From Erinaceus europaeus (lineage: Eukaryota > Chordata > Mammalia > Eulipotyphla > Erinaceidae), in contig NC_080179.1 of the NCBI RefSeq assembly GCF_950295315.1, positions 74,295,174 through 74,359,173 of the forward strand: a DNA stretch of 64,000 nt, written 5' to 3'. Shown here piece by piece: positions 19,469 to 28,948 of the stretch (position 1 is its first letter; each line of letters begins with the position of its first letter). A program made the translations under genes and the position numbers. The notes under the pieces were generated by a model that ran no database searches, had not been told where the DNA came from, and saw nothing but the letters and a program-made list of their open reading frames with translations.

Positions 19469-19494
19469 TTTTTAAAATTTTTTCCAAATGTATA

Positions 19495-19893
19495 TTTGAG
19501 AGAGAGAGAAAGAGGGAGAGAAAGAGGGAGAGAAAGAGGGAGAGGGAGAGGTAGAGGGAGAGAGAGGAGAGAGAGGAGAGAGAGAGGTAGAGGGAGAGAG
19601 AGGAGAGAGAGGAGAGAGAGGGAGAGGGAGAGGGAAAGAGAGGAGAGAGAGGGGGGAGAGGGAGAGGGAGAGAGAGGAGAGAGAGAGAGAGTGAGAGAGA
19701 GGAGAGAGGGGAGAGAGAGAGGGAGAGGGGGGAGAGGGAGAGGGAGTGAGAGAGAGGAGAGAGGGGAGAGAGAGAGAGGGAGAGGGGGGAGAGGGAGAGG
19801 GAGAGGGAGAGAGAGGAGAGAGAAGAGAGAGAGAGAGGGAGGGACGGAGGGAGGGAGGGAGGGAGGGAGAGAGAGAGAGAGAGAGAGATTACA
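19495..19893 (+). repeat. 400-bp purine tract (GGGAGA/GA)n
   Basis: Almost pure purine for about 400 bp with sub-repeats such as GAGAGAGGAGAGAGAGGG. It runs straight into a reversed family C SINE (ATTACATCTGGCACATATGA, 19890-19965), so it probably grew from that SINE's tail-side GA segment. Arg/Glu and Ser/Leu frames across it are artefacts. Confidence 0.95.
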
Positions 19894-19968
19894 TCTGGCA
19901 CATATGATGCCAGGGATTGATCTCAGGAGTCCAAACTTTACTCACCGGATCACCTCCGGGCCACTGTG
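19890..19968 (-). mobile_element. SINE family C, head half
   Basis: TTACATCTGGCACATATGATG, CCAGGGATTGATCTCAGGAG, CCGGATCACCTCCGGGCCAC. The tail half has been replaced by the purine array. Confidence 0.65.
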
Positions 19969-20195
19969 AGCTCCCTTTCCACCTGTGCACAGCTGCAGGT
20001 GTCCTCAGAGCCCTGTCGTGTTAGAGTGGCCTCCATCGGTCCTCCAATGGGCTGCTGCACTGTGCACTGGCCGCCTGTCACCCCTCATTCCGCTCTGAGC
20101 CACCCGGGGTGAGGGGACCTCGCCAGTGTGGCCTGAGGTGCCTGTCGTCACTCTGGCAGCTGTGGCCTGTGCACCGTGGCTCAGGGCATGACCAG

Positions 20196-20430
20196 TTCTT
20201 CTTCTAACGTTTGCCCTTCTTCCGTAGCCAGTCAACAGCGTCAGGTTGAGCCTGATGTAAAGTTTCGAGACCTCCTTTGAATCTGGAGAGGTGGCAGTCG
20301 TTGACTATGTGGGTCATAGTCTGTCTGTAGCCGCAGGGGCAGTTCGGGTCGTCTCTGGCATGACCACTGAGCTGGGGAATCAGCGTCACTGCAGAGTCCA
20401 TTCCTGGTGCCCCAGGCTGGGGAAGGGCCA
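20196..20430 (-). pseudogene. Vingi-like retrotransposon ORF, C-terminal end
   Basis: The minus frame ending at the TAA at 20204-20206 contains CPCGYRQTMTHIVNDC, a C-x-C-x7-H-x4-C zinc-knuckle, then FKGGLETLH and DAVDWLRKKGKR-stop. This arrangement is typical of the C-terminus of ingi/Vingi-type (I-clade) non-LTR retrotransposon proteins. An in-frame TAG about ten codons upstream of the methionine at 20401 ends the readable frame, so only the last 65-75 residues survive. The 3' end is AGAAGAAGAACTGG just after the stop. Assignment to Vingi rather than another I-group clade rests on the hedgehog context. Confidence 0.65.
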
Positions 20431-20995
20431 GCTAGGTGGGAGAGGATGCTGCTGGGAGTATCCCAGAATCACCCGGAAGACACTTGTTGGTGACAGCTCC
20501 AGTCTGCAGGGAGTAAAAAAAAAAAAAAAATTTTTCCATTTTGGCTTGCCTTTTTCTCTTTCTGCTTCTGGCAAGTGGCAGTGGCACAGGCACTGGTTCC
20601 AAGGAGGACATATGCTGGAGTGATCGACTTTTCCACCGCATGCTGAGGACGGATTTCGCCTGGAGAGGATGGAGGCTTTCCTTAAGGAGGAGAGTCAGTG
20701 GGTAGCTGTCGCCCCAGACCCTCCTAATGGCAGCCCGAGGATGCTTCTTCTTCCTCTGTCCTGATAATCACCCCAGTGGCGCTGTGCAGAGTGAGGAGAG
20801 GGTGTCTGCAAAGGGCAGTGTCAGTACTGGCTTGAACCTGAATCCCGTAAGTGCTGATGGATGGCTGGCTGGTTCTGGAGCCATGGCTGGAGGGGCAGGA
20901 TGGTTCCAGGCACACCTGCTGGGGGGGGGGGGACTGCACTGAGCCGTGGGGACAGTCACCCACTCTGTGGGGTCAGCAGGAAATGGAAAGTTTGA
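20431..20995. other. Unique sequence
   Basis: Contains a poly(A) run at 20517-20530 and a G13 run at about 20922-20934. Part of 20431-20515 could be further Vingi sequence in another frame, but I could not confirm it. Confidence 0.35.
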
Positions 20996-20997
20996 GA

Positions 20998-21249
20998 TGA
21001 TACTTCTCCCTGCCCCCTTCCTCTCCCTCTCCTTCCTCCCTTCCCCTCCTCATCCCCTTCCCCTCTCCTTTTCTTCATCTTCCCCATTCTTTCCTTCCCT
21101 TCTGTTCTCTTCCTTCTCACTTCCTTTCCCCCCTGCCCCCTTCCCTCCTCACCCTTCCTCTCCTACTCCTTCTCTTCCTTTTTTCTTCCCCTTCCTTCCT
21201 TCCTTCCTTCCTTCCTTCCTTCCTTCCCCTCTCTCTCTCTCTCTCTCTG
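20998..21249 (+). repeat. 250-bp pyrimidine tract
   Basis: C/T-rich with (TTCC)n at 21192-21228 and (CT)n at 21231-21249. Ser/Pro/Phe frames here are artefacts. Confidence 0.9.
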
Positions 21250-21378
21250 CAGGGAGGTGCTTTATAAGCAGTGAAGCAATGCTGCAGATCTCTCTCTTCT
21301 TCTCTGTCCCCCCTTGCCTCTTGGTTTCTTTCTGTCTCTATCCAAAATAAATAACATATTAAAAAATAGAAAGAAAAA
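21250..21378 (+). mobile_element. SINE family B, 5'-truncated
   Basis: GCAGGGAGGTGCTTTATAAG, CAGTGAAGCAATGCTGCAGA and CTATCCAAAATAAATAACAT: 3' half of B. The pyrimidine tract lies where the head should be. Confidence 0.75.
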
Positions 21379-21507
21379 ATGGCTACTGTGAAAGGAAAAA
21401 AAAAAGGCTGCTGAGAGTGGTGAGTTTGTTCAGGTAATGAGTACCAGAGATTACCCTAGTAGGGAAAACAAAAACAAAAACAAAAAAACAACTAGGAAAT
21501 TGGCAGT

Positions 21508-21640
21508 TGGGGCAGGGGAGACAGCATAGTGGTTATACAAAAAGACTTTAGGCCTCAGGCTTCCGGGTTCCAGGTTCAATACCCAACGCTACCATAAGCC
21601 AGAACTGAGCAGTGTTCTAAAGCAAACAAACAAGCAAGCA
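21508..21640 (+). mobile_element. SINE family D
   Basis: GGGGCAGGGGAGACAGCATA, TAGTGGTTATACAAAAAGAC, CCAGGTTCAATACCCAACGC and CAGAACTGAGCAGTGTTCTA, tail with (AAAC)n. Confidence 0.85.
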
Positions 21641-21821
21641 AAACAAGCCAAGGGGTTAAGCAAAGTCCCTTTGCTAGCAGGCTATCGCAAAGGGACCATT
21701 TTGAGCCTCTGCTGGTGGCTTGCAGCCTCTGAATCTGAAGCCAACTCTGAGAGGAGACTGGCCTGGGTGCTTCTCCCCGCTGCGGCCGGCCTGGCTCTTG
21801 CCACACAGCTCCTGCTTGTCA

Positions 21822-21965
21822 AGGGTTCTGGCACAGTGGATAGAGCACTGGACTTCCAAGCATGTGATCTTGAGTTTGATCCTCAGCATTACATGAGCTT
21901 AGTGATGACTACACTCTCTTTTCTTCCTTTCCTTCTCTTTTTCTTTCATTAATAAATAAGTTATA
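21822..21965 (+). mobile_element. SINE family C
   Basis: GTTCTGGCACAGTGGATAGA, CTTGAGTTTGATCCTCAGCA, TTTCATTAATAAATAAG. Its tail hosts the next family A insertion. 21641-21821 is unique. Confidence 0.85.
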
Positions 21966-22272
21966 GGGAGTCGGGCGGTAGAGCAGCGGGTTAAGCGCAG
22001 GCGGTGCAAAGCGCAAGGACCGGCGTAAGGATCCCGGTTCGAGCCTCCGGCTCCCCACCTGCAGGGGAGTCGCTTCCCAGGCGGTGAAGCAGGTCTGCAG
22101 GTGTCTGTCTGTCTCTCCCCCTCTCTGTCTTCCCCTCCTCTCTCCACTTCTCTCTGTCCTATCCAACAATGACGACGACATCAATAACAACAAAAATAAT
22201 AACTACAACAATAAAACAACAAGGGCAACAAAAAGGAAACTAACTAACTAACTAAATAAATAAATAAATTAG
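21966..22272 (+). mobile_element. SINE family A
   Basis: Head GGGAGTCGGGCGGTAGAGCA, CCCGGTTCGAGCCTCCGGCT, CAGGGGAGTCGCTTCCCAGG, tail AACAACAAGGGCAACAAAAA and AACTAACTAACTAAATAAAT. Close to consensus, so young. Confidence 0.95.
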
Positions 22273-22289
22273 GAAAGAAAAATATTCCA

Positions 22290-22390
22290 TAGAAAGTGAG
22301 CTGGGGGTTGTGTTGAAGTCTTTGCGTTTGATCCCTGGCCTTACATGTGCAGAGTGGTGTTTTGGCATTCTCCCTTCCACTCACACTAGA
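22290..22390 (+). mobile_element. SINE family C, divergent
   Basis: GCTGGGGGTTGTGTTGAAGT, TGCGTTTGATCCCTGGCCTT, ACATGTGCAGAGTGGTGTTT. Confidence 0.55.
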
Positions 22391-22491
22391 AAAGAAAGAA
22401 AGAGAGAGAGAAAGAAAGAGAGAAAGAAAGAGAGATAGAAAGAGAGATAGAAAGAGAGAAAGAAAGAGAGAAAGGAGAGAAAGAAAGAAAG

Positions 22492-22530
<39 letters not shown>

Positions 22531-22533
22531 AAA
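22388..22533 (+). repeat. (GAAA)/(GA)n microsatellite
   Basis: About 145 bp of GAAAGAAAGAGA-type units, apparently expanded from the tail of the preceding SINE. Confidence 0.95.
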
Positions 22534-23310
22534 GAAACCAGATAGGAGAAAGAGCTGCATTTCCCCAGGAGCTGCTTTCTCTGCGTGTGATCCTTTGTTT
22601 CTGGCCCCCAGGGGTTCAGAGCTGGGTGTTTAGGCCTCACTGAGGGTGTGATCTTGAATAAGTATGTTGTGAGTGTGCGCGTGTCTGTGAGCTTGGGTGT
22701 GAGTGTGTGAGAGAGGACAGGTGCAGGGGAGCAGGTGTGAGCAGGTGTGCGTGTGTGAGATGTGCCCGGCTGTGTGTGCACATACGTGTGTGCTCGGGTG
22801 TGTGAGTACTGTATGGGCCTCTCTCAGCCCCTGTGGGTCTCTGGAAGCTGAGCAGCTTTGCTCCAGATGTCCTCCTAGTCTTGAAAAGGACCAGATGTCC
22901 CCAGCCCCTGGCTCTCCTGGGTCTCCTCTTAGTCACCACGGCAGCAGCATCACCCCCACCTCTGGTGTCAGGCTTGGGCCTGGGCCCCATCGTCTCTGCT
23001 TCGACTCACTCTCCACTGGAGAACCTGCCAGGAGCCTTGCTGGAGAGACCTTGTGGGGTGGTCCTGGGTGTGTGAAGGGTGTTCCTGGGGACCATGGAGT
23101 CAGCCGTTGCAGTGTCATCCCAGAGCGGAGAGCCCCCTGACTGATTCCTGCCCACAACAGTGCCAGCAAGGATAACCAGGCACCGTGTCAAGTCAGTGAA
23201 TCTTGGGGTGGTTTGCAACACATCAGGACTACCTGTTCCTTAGTCATTCCCAGACAGCAGTGTACCAGGCTGGGCAAAGGTCTCTTTCATGCTCCCTCAG
23301 TTTAGAAAGC
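22534..23310. other. Unique GC-rich sequence with degenerate TG repeats
   Basis: 22670-22805 is a degenerate GTGTGAG/GTGTGC stretch; the rest is GC-rich unique DNA. The 145-aa and shorter frames have no recognisable domain. Confidence 0.35.
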
Positions 23311-23314
23311 AGGA

Positions 23315-23460
23315 TGGTGCCTCCTTGCAAGGGGGAAGCTTCAGGAGCAGGAAGTAGGGCTGCAGGTATCTCTCTAGCTCCCTCTCTGTCTCCCTGCCCC
23401 TCCCAGTATCCCTCGGTCCGATCAGCTAACTGACATAAAAATAGAACAGAATGGAATGAA
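23315..23460 (+). mobile_element. SINE family B, 5'-truncated
   Basis: CTCCTTGCAAGGGGGAAGCT, AAGTAGGGCTGCAGGTATCT and CTAACTGACATAAAAATAG. Confidence 0.6.
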
Positions 23461-23930
23461 ATCAAAGCTCACATGAGAGCAAGGTGAGGCCAGCTCCCTT
23501 GCCTGGCCTCAGGTCTAGTGACGCTGGCTGGTGCCCTGCGAGCAGGAGCCCTGGTGACTACAGCCGGCCTTGGCCCAGAAGTTCGTATGTTATTTCAGGG
23601 CCCAGAGCAGGCAGCAGGCAGGGCTTCTGGGAGCTGGCGCGGTGCCTCTTCTCTGCCTGCTGTGGCCTCCTGCCTGGCAGTGAGGAGCAGGCCGTGGGGG
23701 GTGTGTGTGTGTGCAGCTGTCCTTGCAGATACGTGGGATGCGGCCAGCAGGCTCTCTGCCATCCACAGGCCAGTGTCGGGCTAGTGTGTGGGGCCTGCCA
23801 GTGTCCTCTCTGTCACACGTGGGTGGCCTCACCCCAGCATGTCGGCTGTGACTGCTGGCATCGAGGGCTCTTACAGGGGTTGTGGACTGAAAATGAGCCA
23901 AGTGACTGGTGTCCTTGTAAGAATGGGAGA
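23461..23930. other. Unique GC-rich sequence
   Basis: Cys-rich frames (154 aa on plus) cross this segment but show no domain and continue into the SINE, so I do not call a gene. Confidence 0.4.
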
Positions 23931-23933
23931 TGT

Positions 23934-24119
23934 GGGGCCAGGCAGTAGCGTACATGGTAGAGAACACACATGTCTGTCTGTACAAGGACCCAGGTTCAAG
24001 CCCAGGTCTCCGTCTGCAGGGAGGAAGCTTCATGAATGAAGAAGCAGTTCTGCAGGTCTCTCTCTCTCTCTCTCTTTCCCTTCTCCTTCTCTCACGCTCT
24101 ATTGTAAAAAAAAAAAAAA
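23934..24119 (+). mobile_element. SINE family B
   Basis: GGGGCCAGGCAGTAGCGTAC, AAGGACCCAGGTTCAAGCCC, CTGCAGGGAGGAAGCTTCAT and an A13 tail. Confidence 0.85.
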
Positions 24120-24385
24120 GGGGGTGGTGGTGACACACCTAGCGAAGTGCACATATTACCTTGCACAAGGACCCAGATTTGAGTCCCAGCTCCCTACCTG
24201 CAGGGGAACACTTCACGAGCAGTGAAGCAGGTCTGCAGGTGTCTGTCTTTCTCTCCCTTTTGCTATCTCCCCCTCCTCTCTCAATTTCTCCCTTTCTTAA
24301 GACAAATTAAAAAAAAAAGGAAAAAATAGCCACCAGAAGTAGTAGATTCCAGCAATAACCCTGATGGTTGCTGGGGAAAAAAAAA
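24120..24385 (+). mobile_element. SINE family B, adjoining copy
   Basis: GGGGGTGGTGGTGACACACC, AAGGACCCAGATTTGAGTCC, TTCACGAGCAGTGAAGCAGG and an A tail, then ATAGCCACCAGAAGTAGTAG of the long 3' form. Begins where the previous tail ends. Confidence 0.85.
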
Positions 24386-24764
24386 AAGAATAAAAAGGCC
24401 ACCAGGAGCAGTGGAGTCGTGCAGGTTTCCAGCCCCAGGGATAACTGGTTACAAACCAAATAGACGAGGACACAAAGGGAGATGGTATGAGGACTTGGGG
24501 GTGTGTGGGCATCTGCAGCCCAGGCTGTGGGCCTGGGACTCACAGGTCCCTCACACTCAACACTGGAAGTCGCCAGGGACAACTCAGCTCAGGGCCTGAG
24601 GGACAGGCCTGGGGGACAGCAGGCCCACTGGACAGCTTGTGGGAAGATGGCTGCACGTGGTCCAGCCTCCTGACTCGACTGCGCTTCCTGCCAGAACCTC
24701 ATCCCCGTGGGCCCTCTGGAAGGGTCCAGGTGGGTCCTCTCAGATCTACTGCTGCAGAAAGGGG

Positions 24765-24962
24765 GGGCAGGTGGTGAAGCACCAGGTCAGGTGCACACAC
24801 TACAGTGCTCAAGGATCCAGGTTCAAGTCCTTGCTCTCTACCTGCAGGTGGAGGAAGAGGGGAGGCAGGACTGCAGTTTTCTCTCTGTCTCTTTCTCCCT
24901 CTGTTTCTCCCTCTTACCTCCCAATTTCTCTCTGTCTCTACCCAAAAATAAATAAATAAAAA
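24765..24962 (+). mobile_element. SINE family B
   Basis: GGGGGGGCAGGTGGTGAAGC, CAAGGATCCAGGTTCAAGTC, TACCTGCAGGTGGAGGAAGA and CTCTACCCAAAAATAAATAA. 24386-24764 is unique. Confidence 0.8.
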
Positions 24963-24964
24963 TA

Positions 24965-25308
24965 GGTTTTTATTTTTATTTTTTTTAAATTTATTTATTT
25001 AAAAAAGGAGACATTAACAAAACCATAGGATAGGAGGGGTACAACTCCACACAATTCCCACCACCAGATCTCTGTATCCCATCCCCTCCCCTGACAGCTT
25101 TCCTATTCTTTATCCCTCTGGGAGTATGGACCCAAGGTCATTGTGGGATGCAGAAGGTGGAAGGTCTGGCTTCTGTAATTGCTTCCCCGCTGAACATGGG
25201 TGTTGGCAGGTGGATCCATACTCCCAGCCTGTCTCTCTCTTTCCCTACTGGGGAAGGGCTCTGGGGAAGCGGGGCTCCAGGACACATTGGTGGGGAGATT
25301 TTTTTTAA
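24965..25308 (-). mobile_element. Family X retroposon, 3' part
   Basis: Tail side AAATTTATTTATTTAAAAAA, ACACAATTCCCACCACCAGA, TATCCCTCTGGGAGTATGGA, GAAGGTCTGGCTTCTGTAAT, CCATACTCCCAGCCTGTCTC and GGGGCTCCAGGACACATTGG. Near-identical order to the plus copy at 61.5-61.8 kb, hence fairly young; 5'-truncated. Confidence 0.85.
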
Positions 25309-25311
25309 AGG

Positions 25312-25440
25312 AAGTTTCATGGCAGGTGGCACAGTGAACACAACGTCAGACTCTCAAGCGTGAGGTCTTGGGTTTAATCCCTAGTATTGCATGTGCCGGA
25401 GTGATGCTCCGTCTCTCTTTCCCCCTTCTATCCGCCCATC
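25312..25440 (+). mobile_element. SINE family C
   Basis: GGCAGGTGGCACAGTGAACA, CAGACTCTCAAGCGTGAGGT, GGGTTTAATCCCTAGTATTG and GCCGGAGTGATGCTCCGTCT. Confidence 0.8.
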
Positions 25441-25479
25441 CTCTCTCCTCCTCTCCCCTCCCCATCCTTCCCCTTCCCC

Positions 25480-25678
25480 CACATGGAGACACAGAGGCAG
25501 AGGGGGAAAGTGAAAGATACCGCAGCCCAGAAGCTTCCTCCAGTGCGGCGGGGGCTGGGCTCAAACCTGGGTCACACACATGGCAAAGCTGTGTTCTATC
25601 CAGGTGAGCTATTTCGCAGACCCTTTTTCTCATTAACTAAGTAAATTAATCTTTTAATTATTATTATTATTATTATTT
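25480..25678 (-). mobile_element. SINE family E
   Basis: CAGAAGCTTCCTCCAGTGCG, GGGCTCAAACCTGGGTCACA and CAGGTGAGCTATTTCGCAGA, then an (ATT)n run at 25660-25678. Confidence 0.65.
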
Positions 25679-25744
25679 TAGAAAAGAGCCAGCAGTGTTT
25701 GGTGAGGGTGCAGTATGTGATGACTGTGTCTCAGAGGCCTGAAG

Positions 25745-26107
25745 GCAGGCAGGCAGGCAGACAGGAAGACAGGCAGACAGGCAGGCAGACAGACAGGCAG
25801 ACAGGCAGGCAGGCAGGCAGACAGGCAGGCAGGCAGGCAGGCAGACAGGAAGACAGAAAGACAGGCAGGCAGACAGACAGGTAGGCAGGCAGGCAGACAG
25901 GCAGACAGGCAGACAGGCAGACAGGCAGGCAGGCAGACAGGAAGACAGACAGGCAGAGAGGCAGGCAGACAGGAAGACAGGCAGACAGGCAGGCAGACAG
26001 ACAGGCAGACAGGCAGGCAGGCAGGCAGACAGGCAGGCAGACAGGAAGACAGAAAGACAGGCAGGCAGACAGACAGGTAGGCAGGCAGGCAGACAGGCAG
26101 ACAGGCA

Positions 26108-26140
<33 letters not shown>

Positions 26141-26219
26141 ACAGGTAGACAGGCAGACAGGCAGGCAGGTAGGCAGGCAGGCAGGCAAGAAGGCAGACAG
26201 GAAGACAGGCAGACAGGCA

Positions 26220-26256
<37 letters not shown>

Positions 26257-26603
26257 ACAGGCAGACAGGCAGGCAGGCAGGCAGTCAGGCAGGCAGACAG
26301 GCAGGCAGACAGGCAGGCAGGCAGACAGGCAGGCAGGTAGACAGGCAGGCAGACAGGCAGGCAGGCAGGCAGGCAGACAGGCAGGCAGGCAGGCAGGCAG
26401 GCAGACAGGCAGACAGGCAGACAGGCAGGCAGGCAGGCAGACAGGCAGACAGGCAGGCAGGCAGGCAGGCAGGCAGACAGGAAGACAGGCAGGCAGACAG
26501 GCAGGCAGGCAGACAGGCAGGCAGGCAGGCAGGCAGACAGGCAGGCAGACAGGCAGACAGGCAGGCAGGCAGGCAGGCAGACAGGTAGGCAGGCAGGCAG
26601 GCA

Positions 26604-26636
<33 letters not shown>

Positions 26637-26643
26637 ACAGGCA

Positions 26644-26720
<77 letters not shown>

Positions 26721-26759
26721 ACAGGCAGGCAGACAGGCAGGCAGGCAGGCAGGCAGGCA

Positions 26760-26832
<73 letters not shown>

Positions 26833-26875
26833 ACAGGCAGGCAGACAGGCAGGCAGACAGGCAGGCAGACAGGCA

Positions 26876-26912
<37 letters not shown>

Positions 26913-26918
26913 ACAGGT

Positions 26919-26960
<42 letters not shown>

Positions 26961-26999
26961 ACAGGCAGGCAGGCAGGCAGGCAGGCAGACAGGCAGGCA
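25745..26999 (+). repeat. 1.25-kb (CAGG/CAGA) satellite-like array
   Basis: A tetranucleotide array of GCAG-phase units, mostly CAGG with scattered CAGA and rare CAAG, AAAG or TAGG variants. The segment starting ACAGGAAGACAGAAAGACAG occurs at 25845 and again at 26041, a 196-bp (49-unit) offset, so part of the array amplified as a higher-order block. The 3' half is more homogeneous. The 440- and 491-residue Cys-Leu-Pro-Ala frames on the minus strand are artefacts of a stop-free tetranucleotide. Confidence 0.98.
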
Positions 27000-27000
27000 C

Positions 27001-27278
27001 ACTCCCCTGTGACTGTGTGTGTAGTTTGTGTGTGGGCGTGCCGCCCCCACCTCTCTCTGAGTCACATTGGCATGTGCCTGGGGACAGTGGCTCAGGGGCT
27101 CAGGGGCCACACAGCAGGAGTCTAGGCCACTTCTCGGGAGCATCTGGCCTGCCATCTGGCACCCCTCTGAGGCCCCCAGGGCTGCCAGCTCTGCTTCTGG
27201 TGACATCCTGCCTGGCTCATTTTTGTTGCCCTTGTCACCTGTACTACTCCACTATTTGTGATAACTGTTTATTTCCTT
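27001..27278. other. Unique sequence
   Basis: GC-rich unique DNA following the array. No gene seen. Confidence 0.35.
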
Positions 27279-27465
27279 TCCTCTAGGTAGAAGGTGAGAG
27301 ACAGAGTAAAAGGAAGGGCACCTGTAACACTGATCCCCAACTTGTGAAGCCCCCCCCCCCCCCCCCCCCCCGCCGCAGATGTTCCCTTCTGGTGGCTGGG
27401 GCTCCAGCCTTTGTCCTCCTGCATGGTAACGTGTGTCCTCCACTGGTTGAACCACCTGCCGGCAC
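27279..27465 (-). mobile_element. SINE family B with poly(C) insertion
   Basis: AGGTAGAAGGTGAGAGACAG, CCCCAACTTGTGAAGCCC, a C22 run at 27349-27371, GCTGGGGCTCCAGCCTTTG and ACTGGTTGAACCACCTGCC: reversed B whose CCCCC segment has expanded. Confidence 0.6.
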
Positions 27466-27868
27466 TCCCCGTCCTGGGTGGCTGTGCCCTCGGAGCCCAG
27501 GCTCCTTCCTGCAGTCTCCTTCATCCCTGTGCCAAGTCAGGGTCTGTTCTAGACAGACAGGAGACAGAAAACAAAGCCAAGTGGAGTCTCATCCCAGGTG
27601 AAGGGAATGCATCTATGTTCCGTGGTGGTACGTGCTCTGGGGAGAGCTCAGAGAGACATTCAGGGAGGGGACAGAGCAGGCAGCAAGGGGCTGAGGCTGG
27701 TCTGACCCAGGTACCAGCTGGCAGAAAACTGGAGCTCTTCTAGGCAGTGGGGAATCAGAGTGTGTCTAGGAAGTAGGATGGAGCATGGGCCACGGGCCTG
27801 TCTTCCCACTATGCCCAGGTGGATAGAGAACACTTGATGTCAGCCAGGACCTCTCTCTCTTAAAAACT
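27466..27868. other. Unique sequence
   Basis: GC-rich, no recognised repeat or exon. Confidence 0.35.
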
Positions 27869-27893
27869 ATTTTCTTTATTTTATTTTAATGAA

Positions 27894-27930
<37 letters not shown>

Positions 27931-28031
27931 GAGAAAGACCAGAGCGCTACACAGCTCTGGCTTATGATGGAGCTGGGGACTGAGTTTGAGACCCTAGAGC
28001 CTCAGACATGAAAGTCTTTTTTTTTTTTTTT
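27869..28031 (-). mobile_element. SINE family D, split by a family A insertion
   Basis: (GA)n at 27896-27932, CCAGAGCGCTACACAGCTCTG and CCTAGAGCCTCAGACATGAAAG. It resumes at 28307 (ATGAAAGTCTTGTGTCATCATTATGC) on the other side of the insertion. Confidence 0.8.
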
Positions 28032-28306
28032 TCAAATATTTATTTATTCCCTTTTGTTGCCCTTGTTATTTTACTGTTGTAGTTATTATTGATGTCATTG
28101 TTGTTGGATAGGACAGAGAGAAATGGAGAGAGGAGGGGAAGACAGAGAGGGGGGAGAGAAAGACAGACACCTGTGGACCTGCTTCACCGCCTGTGAAGCG
28201 ACTCCCCTGCAGGTGGGGAGCCGGGGACTCGAACCCGGATTCTTATGCCGGTCCTTGCGCTTTGCACCGCCTGCGCTTAACCCGCTGCACTACCGCCTGA
28301 CCCCCG
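28019..28306 (-). mobile_element. SINE family A inserted in a D SINE
   Basis: T-rich tail side, GAAATGGAGAGAGGAGGGGA, CTCGAACCCGGATTCTTATG, head CTGACCCC. TSD ATGAAAGTCTT at 28008-28018 and 28307-28317, both inside the host D element. Confidence 0.95.
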
Positions 28307-28379
28307 ATGAAAGTCTTGTGTCATCATTATGCTGACTCACCAGGGCCTCTCCCTGCAGACTCATGACTATCTGATCAGG

Positions 28380-28490
28380 TGCTGCTGTTGAGGAAGTAGG
28401 CTCAGATGACTTTCCAAAGGTCGTGTGTGTGGCCTGATACTAAGATCTGTTGGCTTCAGCACTGATCCCTGTCCCTCTCTGTCCCCCGTG
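28380..28490 (-). mobile_element. MIR fragment
   Basis: GAGGAAGTAGGCTCAGATGA, CTTTCCAAAGGTCGTGTG, CTGATACTAAGATCTGTTGG follows reversed-MIR order (GAGGAAACTGAGGC, CTTGCCCAAGGTCAC, GAACCCAGGTCTG). Confidence 0.55.
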
Positions 28491-28835
28491 ACCTGCCTCT
28501 GTCACCCACCCCTCTCTAGACATGTGACGCTTCAGGTACTGCTGATGTCTGAGGTCTTGGAGCCTTGGGAAGGAATGATCAAGTGCACACCAGCACTTGC
28601 CTGACGTGGTCCCTTGACTCCAGCTGGCTGAGCAGCAGGTGGTGACTGGGAGCTGTGCGGCTCACAGAGCAGAGCCCAGGGAACTCCAGGCAGTCTCCAA
28701 CCAGGCCGGCAGGGAGCAGAGTAGTGCCCCCATCAGCCTCCTTTTGTCCAGCCCTGTCATGGGGGGGACCAGCTGGGGCTACACACCCTGGCAGCAACTC
28801 ATTTTAATACCCTTCCAATTATGTTGTTAAAGACA
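28491..28835. other. Unique sequence
   Basis: No recognised feature. Confidence 0.35.
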
Positions 28836-28948
28836 GAGAGGCAGAGAAAGAAAGAGTGCCAAAGCTTCCTTCAATGTGGCGGGGGTCAGGCTCGAACCTG
28901 GGTCACACAGAGCCTCTTTCCAAGTGAGTCATTTTTGCTGCCTGGAAG
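28836..28948 (-). mobile_element. SINE family E
   Basis: AAAGCTTCCTTCAATGTGGC, AGGCTCGAACCTGGGTCACA and AGTGAGTCATTTTTGCTGCC. Confidence 0.65.

Noticed and set aside
19428..19969. Arg/Glu-rich and Ser/Leu-rich frames up to 178 codons
   Set aside because: Artefacts of the purine tract.
21966..22060. Functional tRNA gene
   Set aside because: B box and tRNA-like head are present, but the same sequence recurs with a pyrimidine-rich body and A tail, so it is a SINE head.
23484..23948. 154-codon Cys-rich frame
   Set aside because: GC-rich unique DNA, runs into a SINE, opposite strand is equally open, no domain pattern.
25678..27206. Open frames of 440 and 491 codons on the minus strand (Cys-Leu-Pro-Ala repeats)
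   Set aside because: They follow exactly the CAGG/CAGA tetranucleotide array, which has no stops in these frames; residue content is dictated by the repeat.
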